Assembly (NCBI GenBank): GCA_018335615.1
Contig: JAGXRS010000306.1
Location: 1-5,407 of the forward strand
Reading direction: 5' to 3'
DNA: 5,407 nucleotides
From: Hydrogenophaga sp.
GTDB lineage: Bacteria > Pseudomonadota > Gammaproteobacteria > Burkholderiales > Burkholderiaceae_C
In this document: positions 1 to 5,407 of the stretch, one piece after another
How the letters are laid out: every line of letters begins with the position of its first letter
Position numbering within the stretch: the first letter of the stretch is position 1
Position numbers and translations under genes: made by a program
The notes under the pieces: generated by a model
Database searches by the model: none
What the model saw: only the letters and a program-made list of their open reading frames with translations
What the model was told of the DNA's origin: nothing

Positions 1-338
1 TCGGGCCCCTGGCCGATGCGCTGGAAGATGCGGCCGCGCTGACCGGTGCGGCCACCCACGCGGCCTGGCGCGACGGGCGTGCCGACGTGGCGATGCACAA
101 CGCCATGGGCTACCTGCGCGGCTTTGGCCACACCGTGCTGGCCTGGCTGTGGCTCGACGTCGCCGCCCTGGCCGCCCGGCAGCTGTCCGCCGGGGCCGGC
201 GACGCCGTTCTGCTGCGCGGCCATCTGACCGCGGCGCGTTATTTCTTTGCCTACGAGCTGCCGCTGGTGCAGGCCTGGCTGGCCCCGGTGATCGACGCCA
301 GCGACACGTTCGCCACGCTCGACCCCGCGGTGCTCTGA
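1..338 (+). CDS. Acyl-CoA dehydrogenase, C-terminal fragment (DmdC/PF12806 type), cut by window edge
   Basis: This is the 3' end of a gene entering from the left; the first complete codon is at position 3 and the TGA stop is at 336-338, leaving 111 residues. What is seen: a helical, Ala/Leu-rich tail with NAMGYLRGFGHTVLAWLWL at fragment residues 33-51 and ARYFFAYELP at 78-87, ending with an acidic/hydrophobic tail. These two blocks are typical of the extra C-terminal domain (PF12806) that follows the normal FAD fold in ~590-600-residue acyl-CoA dehydrogenases such as 3-methylmercaptopropionyl-CoA dehydrogenase (DmdC). Full-length family members are FAD enzymes that oxidise acyl-CoA to 2-enoyl-CoA in the cytoplasm. 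The catalytic domain is outside the window, so substrate cannot be judged; DmdC-like genes in Burkholderiales are often simply fatty acyl-CoA dehydrogenases. It is followed by a 109-nt gap, so it may belong to a separate upstream transcript. The family call is firm, the substrate unknown. Confidence 0.88.
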   Translation, partial: GPLADALEDAAALTGAATHAAWRDGRADVAMHNAMGYLRGFGHTVLAWLWLDVAALAARQLSAGAGDAVLLRGHLTAARYFFAYELPLVQAWLAPVIDASDTFATLDPAVL

Positions 339-388
339 GGGCCGTGCAGCGCAGCCAGTTGGCACAAGCCGGCGCTGGACACCGCTCC

Positions 389-394
389 TAGAAT
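389..394 (+). promoter_or_regulatory. Possible -10 element upstream of the 448 dehydrogenase gene
   Basis: TAGAAT matches the sigma-70 -10 consensus TATAAT at five of six bases and lies in the 109-nt gap before the gene starting at 448. It would give a transcript start near 401 and a leader of about 47 nt. The best -35-like hexamer, TTGGCA at 359-364 (five of six), is 24 nt upstream, too far for a normal sigma-70 promoter; at 17 nt spacing the bases match poorly. The gap is otherwise G+C-rich with no strong hairpin. Weak candidate. Confidence 0.25.
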
Positions 395-447
395 GAACCG
401 CCACCCGCCGCCGGCACCACCGTCCAACAGCCTCACTCCCCACGCCC

Positions 448-1617
448 ATGTTCGACTTTCCTGCCGCTCCCCACTACTTCACGTCCGACCACGTCGCGTT
501 CCGTGACGCGCTGCGCCACTTCGTCGCCCAGGAGATCACGCCCTTTGCCGCGGACTGGGACGAGGCCGAGACCTTCCCGCGCGAGCTGTACCGCAAGGCG
601 GCCGAGCTGGGCATTCTCGGGGTCGGCTACGACGAGGCCTACGGCGGCACACCGGCCGATGTTTTCTACCACCTGATCGTGTCCGAAGAGATGGCGCGCT
701 GCGGCGTGGGCGGCGTGGCCGCCTCGCTGCTCTCGCACACCATCGGGCTGCCGCCGGTGGCGGCGCACGGCAGCGCCGACATGAAGCAGCGCATCATTCC
801 GCCGGTGCTGCGGGGCGAGAAGATCGCCGCCCTGGCGGTGACGGAGCCCGGCGGCGGCTCGGATGTGGCGGCGCTCAAGACCACGGCGGTGCGCGACGGC
901 GACCACTATGTGGTCAATGGCGAGAAGGTGTTCATCACCTCCGGCATGCGCGCGGACTACATCACCGTGGCCGTGCGCACCGACCCGGCGAGCCAGGGCC
1001 CGTCGGGCATCTCGGCGCTGCTCATCGAGGGCGACGCCGCCGGCCTGTCGCGCACCGCGCTCAAGAAAATGGGCTGGTGGGCATCCGACACGGCCCACCT
1101 GCGATTTGACAACGTGCGCGTACCGGTGGCCAACCTGATCGGCACAGAGAACCAGGGCTTCAAGGTGTTCATGAACAACTTCAACAGCGAGCGCCTGGGC
1201 ATGTCCGCCCAGGCCTGTGCCTACGCCCAGGTGTGCCTGGAGGAAGCGGTGGACTGGGCGCGCGAGCGCAAGACCTTCGGCCTGCCGCTGTCGGAACGCC
1301 AGGTCATCCGGCACAAGCTCATGGACATGTACGCCCGCATCGACGCCGCCCGCAGCCTGATCTACGACCTGGCCTGGCGCCTGCGCGAGGGCGTGGGCGA
1401 CCCCGGCCAGCTCGTGGCCCGCACCTGCATGGCCAAGGTGCTGTCCACCCAGGCCATGCAACACTGCGCCGACCAGGCGGTGCAGATCCTCGGCGGCATG
1501 GGCTTCATGCGCGGCACGCGCAGCGAGCGCATCTACCGCGAGGTCAAGGTCATGATGATCGGCGGCGGGTCCGAGGAGATCATGAAAGACCTGGGTGCAC
1601 GCCAGCTGGGTATCTGA
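448..1617 (+). CDS. Acyl-CoA dehydrogenase, LCAD/IVD-type catalytic base
   Basis: A complete 389-residue FAD-dependent acyl-CoA dehydrogenase, the usual length for the family; it should oxidise an acyl-CoA to the trans-2-enoyl-CoA and pass electrons to ETF. Seen in order: N-terminal helical domain (about 1-120); the flavin/substrate beta-domain opening with signature 1, AVTEPGGGSD (130-139); KMGWWASDTAHLRFDNVRVP before the C-terminal helical domain; FNSERLG (245-251); ERKTFG; QILGGMGFMRG; and GGGSEEIM (372-379). The usual MCAD/SCAD catalytic Glu (the E of IYEGT) is replaced by Gly373, while Glu248 sits just before Arg249, where LCAD and isovaleryl-CoA dehydrogenase carry their base. The enzyme is therefore probably active, on long or branched chains. 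Signature 2 deviates at one position (Gly in place of Asp/Glu/Asn). The ATG at 448 is the natural start because the first helix follows directly, although no Shine-Dalgarno sequence is visible. The next gene begins 19 nt after the stop, probably in the same transcript. Confidence 0.94.
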   Translation: MFDFPAAPHYFTSDHVAFRDALRHFVAQEITPFAADWDEAETFPRELYRKAAELGILGVGYDEAYGGTPADVFYHLIVSEEMARCGVGGVAASLLSHTIGLPPVAAHGSADMKQRIIPPVLRGEKIAALAVTEPGGGSDVAALKTTAVRDGDHYVVNGEKVFITSGMRADYITVAVRTDPASQGPSGISALLIEGDAAGLSRTALKKMGWWASDTAHLRFDNVRVPVANLIGTENQGFKVFMNNFNSERLGMSAQACAYAQVCLEEAVDWARERKTFGLPLSERQVIRHKLMDMYARIDAARSLIYDLAWRLREGVGDPGQLVARTCMAKVLSTQAMQHCADQAVQILGGMGFMRGTRSERIYREVKVMMIGGGSEEIMKDLGARQLGI

Positions 1618-1623
1618 GCATTT

Positions 1624-1630
1624 AAGAAGG
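1624..1630 (+). promoter_or_regulatory. Ribosome binding site deciding the start at 1637
   Basis: AAGAAGG differs from AAGGAGG at one base and lies 6 nt before the ATG at 1637. It favours that start over an in-frame GTG at 1595, which would overlap the end of the preceding dehydrogenase gene and add 14 unconserved-looking residues. Confidence 0.7.
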
Positions 1631-1636
1631 GCCACC

Positions 1637-2434
1637 ATGCAAGCCACCTGCCGCGACCTGCTCGACGAATACCGCGAACTGGCGGACCTGTGTGCCACGC
1701 TGAGCCCGGCCGACTGGCGCCGGCGCACCGACTTCTACGACTGGACGCCGTGGGACGAGATCGCCCACCTCTGCTACTTCGACCAGACGGCGCTGCAGTC
1801 GATCAACGACCCCGAAGCCTTCATCGAAGGCGCGAAGGCGCTCAACCGGCTCATGGCCTCGGGCGAGCACATCAGCGCCGTGGCGCGCGACACCTTCGGG
1901 CACCTGGATGGCCCGGCGCTGCTGGAGCAGTGGCGCGCGGCGTTCGAGCCGCTGGTGGCCGCGCTGGCCCGGCAGGACCCGAAGGCCCGGCTGAACTGGT
2001 ATGGCCCGACCATGAGCGCCCGCTCCTTTGCCACCGCGCGGCTGATGGAAACCTGGGCCCACGGCCAGGACGTGTGGGACGTGATGCGCCGCCCGCGGCC
2101 GGGCAGCCACCGGCTGCAGGCCATCGCGCACATCGGCGTGAGCACCTTCGGCTGGACCTTCGTCAACCGCCAGCTGCCCGTGCCGGCCACGGCGCCCCAT
2201 GTCGAGCTGACGGCGCCGGATGGCCGCGTGCTGACGTGGGGCGAGCCGTCCACCACCGACTGGGTGCGCGGCAGCCTGCAGGACTTCTGCCTGCTCGTCA
2301 CCCAGCGGCGCCACCGCGCCGACACGCGCCTGAAGTGGGCCGGCGAGGCCGCCGAGCAGTGGACGCGTTGGGCCCAGTGCTTCGCCGGGCCACCGGCCGA
2401 TGGGCCGGCGCCCGGTCAACGCCCCGCACTCTGA
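1637..2434 (+). CDS. TIGR03084-type DinB-fold metal-binding protein
   Basis: A 265-residue soluble protein that I recognise as the TIGR03084 family, related to mycothiol-dependent maleylpyruvate isomerase and other DinB-like four-helix bundles. Seen: an N-terminal helix; a Trp-rich segment leading to DEIAHLCYFD (40-49); DPEAF (58-62); WYGPTMSARSFATARLMET (121-139) running into WAHGQDV (140-146); then a C-terminal domain with VELTAPDGRVLTWG and DFCLLVTQRRHRAD. His44, Glu138 and His142 (an E-x3-H pair) fit the His/Glu/His metal ligands of the maleylpyruvate isomerase fold, probably zinc. No signal peptide or membrane segment is seen. The precise reaction is unknown for this family; a thiol-dependent isomerisation or transfer is possible by analogy only. 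It lies 19 nt after a dehydrogenase gene and 15 nt before a DUF2156 gene, so it is probably co-transcribed and linked to acyl-CoA breakdown. From memory, TIGR03084 genes often sit near acyl-CoA dehydrogenase or AtuA-like genes. Confidence 0.87.
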   Translation: MQATCRDLLDEYRELADLCATLSPADWRRRTDFYDWTPWDEIAHLCYFDQTALQSINDPEAFIEGAKALNRLMASGEHISAVARDTFGHLDGPALLEQWRAAFEPLVAALARQDPKARLNWYGPTMSARSFATARLMETWAHGQDVWDVMRRPRPGSHRLQAIAHIGVSTFGWTFVNRQLPVPATAPHVELTAPDGRVLTWGEPSTTDWVRGSLQDFCLLVTQRRHRADTRLKWAGEAAEQWTRWAQCFAGPPADGPAPGQRPAL

Positions 2435-2449
2435 CGCGATCCGCCGCCC

Positions 2450-3325
2450 ATGATGGCCAGTGAGCCGCAGGCGCTGGACCGGCGCCACGCCGACCGTGTG
2501 GGGGCGCTCATCCGCACGCTGTCGGCCGGCGCGGATGAGCGGTGCCTGTCGGAGTTTTCCTTCACCAACCTCTGGCTGTTCCGCCGCGAACACCGCTACC
2601 GCTTCACCGACGGGCCCTGGCCGCACATCAGCGGCTTCACCTACGACGGCGCGCACCACGCCATGCCGCTGTTCGCCCTCGACCAGGCACCGGCCGAGGT
2701 GGTCGACCAGCTGCTGCGCCAGCACGACTGCCTCTACCCCGTGCCGCTGGCGCAGGCGCAGCGGCTCGACCCCTTGCGCTACGCACACACGGCCAGCCGC
2801 GACGACGCCGACTACCTGTACCCGGCCGACCACTTTCGCCACTACCGGGGCGCGCTGCTCAACAAGAAGCGCAACCTCATGAAGCAGCTGCTCCGGCACC
2901 ACCGCGTGCAGGCGGTGCCCTATGGCCCCGCGTGGCATGGTGCGGCACGGGCCGTGCTGGACGGCTGGATGCACGACAAGGGCAAGCCCGCCGGCAGCGC
3001 CGACGAGCTGCCGTGCCGCGAAGCCCTGGCCGATACCGGCGCGCTGGGCCTGGAAGGGTTTGGCTACACCGTGTCGGGTGAGCCGGGCGGCTTCGTGCTG
3101 GCCGAGGCCCTGCAGCCCGGCGTCTACGCCATGCGCTACGCCAAAAGCCGGGACCGCTTCAAGGGTCTGGCGCAGTACATGTTCCATCACTTCTGCACCG
3201 AACGCGCCGAGGTGCAGTGGCTCAACTTCGAGCAGGACCTGGGCCTGCCCAATTTCCGCCAGACCAAGCAGTCGTACCAGCCGCAGGCGCTGCTGGACAA
3301 GTGCCGCGTCGTCGTCGCTCGCTGA
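2450..3325 (+). CDS. DUF2156 protein (PF09924, MprF C-terminal-like acyltransferase fold)
   Basis: A 291-residue cytoplasmic protein of the DUF2156 family, which shares its two-lobed GNAT-like fold with the C-terminal aminoacyltransferase domain of phosphatidylglycerol lysyltransferase (MprF). Family blocks seen: SEFSFTNLWLFR (34-45), HISGFTYDG, DDADYLYP (118-125), a basic NKKRNLMKQLL helix (138-148), CREAL (189-193), GGFVLAEAL, RFKGLAQYMF, and WLNFEQDLGLPNFRQTKQSY (257-276). The membrane flippase domain of true MprF is absent and there are no hydrophobic segments, so lipid lysinylation is not implied; donor and acceptor are unknown. The start has two adjacent ATGs (2450 and 2453) with no Shine-Dalgarno sequence, 15 nt after the previous stop, which suggests translational coupling to the TIGR03084 gene. 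It appears to be the last gene of the 448-3325 unit. Family assignment is firm; function is not known. Confidence 0.88.
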   Translation: MMASEPQALDRRHADRVGALIRTLSAGADERCLSEFSFTNLWLFRREHRYRFTDGPWPHISGFTYDGAHHAMPLFALDQAPAEVVDQLLRQHDCLYPVPLAQAQRLDPLRYAHTASRDDADYLYPADHFRHYRGALLNKKRNLMKQLLRHHRVQAVPYGPAWHGAARAVLDGWMHDKGKPAGSADELPCREALADTGALGLEGFGYTVSGEPGGFVLAEALQPGVYAMRYAKSRDRFKGLAQYMFHHFCTERAEVQWLNFEQDLGLPNFRQTKQSYQPQALLDKCRVVVAR

Positions 3326-3336
3326 CGCACTGGGCA

Positions 3337-3381
3337 CCGGCGCGCAGCCGGCGGGCGCGACCCCGGGACAACCCTGTGCCC
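3337..3381 (+). other. Weak hairpins after the DUF2156 gene
   Basis: Two small inverted repeats follow the stop at 3325: CCGGC-GCGCA-GCCGG (3337-3351), and GGGACA-ACCC-TGTGCCC (3365-3381) with one bulged G. Neither has a downstream T-run, so neither is a convincing intrinsic terminator; short chance hairpins are common at this G+C content. They fall where the first transcription unit would end. Confidence 0.25.
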
Positions 3382-3398
3382 TCTCAGCCAATTCTCGC

Positions 3399-3427
3399 AA
3401 GACAGGTGCACGCCGCCTGCCTACGAT
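3399..3427 (+). promoter_or_regulatory. Possible sigma-70 promoter for the carboxylase unit
   Basis: AAGACA (3399-3404, four of six bases of TTGACA) and TACGAT (3422-3427, four of six of TATAAT) are separated by exactly 17 nt. They lie in the only gap over 150 nt in the window, about 75 nt before the start at 3501, with a predicted transcript start near 3434. Spacing and position are good, the hexamers only moderate. I see no clear operator palindrome beside it. Confidence 0.35.
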
Positions 3428-3500
3428 GCCTATCACACCGGTCAGACGGCTCCCAGCCTGCTGATCCACCGTGCGATCCAGCGTATCAACCGAGCACACC

Positions 3501-5120
<1,620 letters not shown>

Positions 5121-5125
5121 GGTCC

Positions 5126-5131
5126 AAGGAG
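5126..5131 (+). promoter_or_regulatory. Strong ribosome binding site before the 5139 start
   Basis: AAGGAG lies 7 nt before the ATG at 5139, within the 18-nt gap after the carboxylase stop. It is the best Shine-Dalgarno sequence in the window and fixes the start of the last, truncated gene. Confidence 0.85.
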
Positions 5132-5138
5132 TCACCCC

Positions 5139-5407
5139 ATGCAATTCACGCACGAACACGAGCAGATCCGGTCCACCATCCGCCGCTGGATCGCCGAGAA
5201 GGTCAACCCCCATGTGGACGCCTGGGAAGAGGCCGAGATCTTTCCCGCCCACGAACTGTTCCGCCAGATGGGCGATCTGGGCCTGCTGGGCCTGAACAAG
5301 CCCACCGAATTCGGTGGCATGGGCCTGGACTACTCCTACGGCGCGTTGCTGGCCGAGGAGCTGGCCCAGATCAACTGCGGTGGCATTCCCATGGCCATCG
5401 GCGTGCA
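5139..5407 (+). CDS. Acyl-CoA dehydrogenase, N-terminal part (AtuD/citronellyl-CoA dehydrogenase-like), runs off window
   Basis: An open frame of 89 complete codons continues past the right edge. The translation is the N-terminal helical domain of an acyl-CoA dehydrogenase: MQFTHEHEQIR at the start, VNPHVDAWEEAEIFP (22-36), HELFRQMGDLGLLGLNKP (38-55), EFGGMGLDYSY (57-67) and CGGIPMAIGV (80-89). The NPHVDAWE, GLGLDYSY-like and CGGxPMxIGV blocks are, from memory, those of AtuD-type dehydrogenases, which oxidise branched or isoprenoid acyl-CoA such as citronellyl-CoA. The active-site and C-terminal regions are missing, so the catalytic base and substrate cannot be read. It is the third acyl-CoA dehydrogenase of the window and differs clearly from the one at 448 in its N-terminal blocks. 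Close spacing to the carboxylase gene points to co-transcription: dehydrogenation would supply the unsaturated acyl-CoA that the carboxylase uses. Confidence 0.92.
   Translation, partial: MQFTHEHEQIRSTIRRWIAEKVNPHVDAWEEAEIFPAHELFRQMGDLGLLGLNKPTEFGGMGLDYSYGALLAEELAQINCGGIPMAIGV

Noticed and set aside
359..375. Possible sigma-54 promoter: TTGGCAC at 359-365 matches the -24 element
   Set aside because: The -12 element is absent: no TTGC at the required distance, and GG to GC spacing is 9 or 11 nt rather than 10.
1595..1636. Upstream GTG start for the TIGR03084 gene
   Set aside because: It overlaps the preceding coding sequence and lacks a ribosome binding site, whereas the ATG at 1637 has AAGAAGG at good spacing.
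433..1728. 431-residue open frame on the - strand opposite the dehydrogenase gene
   Set aside because: Its codons are exactly in register with the sense codons. In G+C-rich genes TTA, CTA and TCA are avoided, so the antisense in-register frame stays open. The His/Ala/Arg/Gly-rich translation matches no family I know, while the + strand encodes a clear enzyme.
3471..3500. Upstream GTG start for the carboxylase gene
   Set aside because: It adds ten residues (MRSSVSTEHT) before a natural MAHIES start; no Shine-Dalgarno supports it.

Overview
The window is very G+C-rich, densely coding bacterial DNA with all genes on the + strand. Codon use (almost always G or C in third position) and the protein sequences suggest a betaproteobacterium of the Burkholderiales, probably near Comamonadaceae. 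This placement is an inference from memory of related proteins; no marker gene is present. The region looks chromosomal and catabolic. I see no RNA gene, insertion sequence, phage gene, CRISPR array or attachment site.

Layout: (1) 1-338, the last 111 codons of a large acyl-CoA dehydrogenase with the extra C-terminal domain of the DmdC/PF12806 kind. (2) A 109-nt gap with a possible -10 element. (3) 448-1617, a complete 389-residue acyl-CoA dehydrogenase whose catalytic glutamate appears to lie at the LCAD/isovaleryl-CoA dehydrogenase position. (4) 1637-2434, a DinB-fold metal-binding protein of the TIGR03084 type. (5) 2450-3325, a soluble DUF2156 (PF09924, MprF C-terminal-like) protein. (6) A 175-nt gap with weak hairpins and a possible sigma-70 promoter. 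(7) 3501-5120, the beta (carboxyltransferase) subunit of a biotin-dependent acyl-CoA carboxylase. (8) 5139-5407, the first 89 codons of a third acyl-CoA dehydrogenase, of the AtuD-like kind, behind a strong ribosome binding site.

The gaps of 19, 15 and 18 nt suggest two transcription units, 448-3325 and 3501 to beyond the right edge. A carboxylase beta subunit followed at once by an acyl-CoA dehydrogenase recalls the atu (acyclic terpene) and liu (leucine/isovalerate) pathways, in which a dehydrogenase makes an alpha,beta-unsaturated branched acyl-CoA that the carboxylase then carboxylates. The carboxylase sequence looks less like the leucine enzyme (LiuB/MCC) and more like the geranyl-CoA type, but the substrate cannot be fixed from this window. 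The biotin-carrying alpha subunit, hydratase and lyase expected for a full pathway are not here and may lie downstream. The least explained part is the trio of dehydrogenase, TIGR03084 protein and DUF2156 protein.
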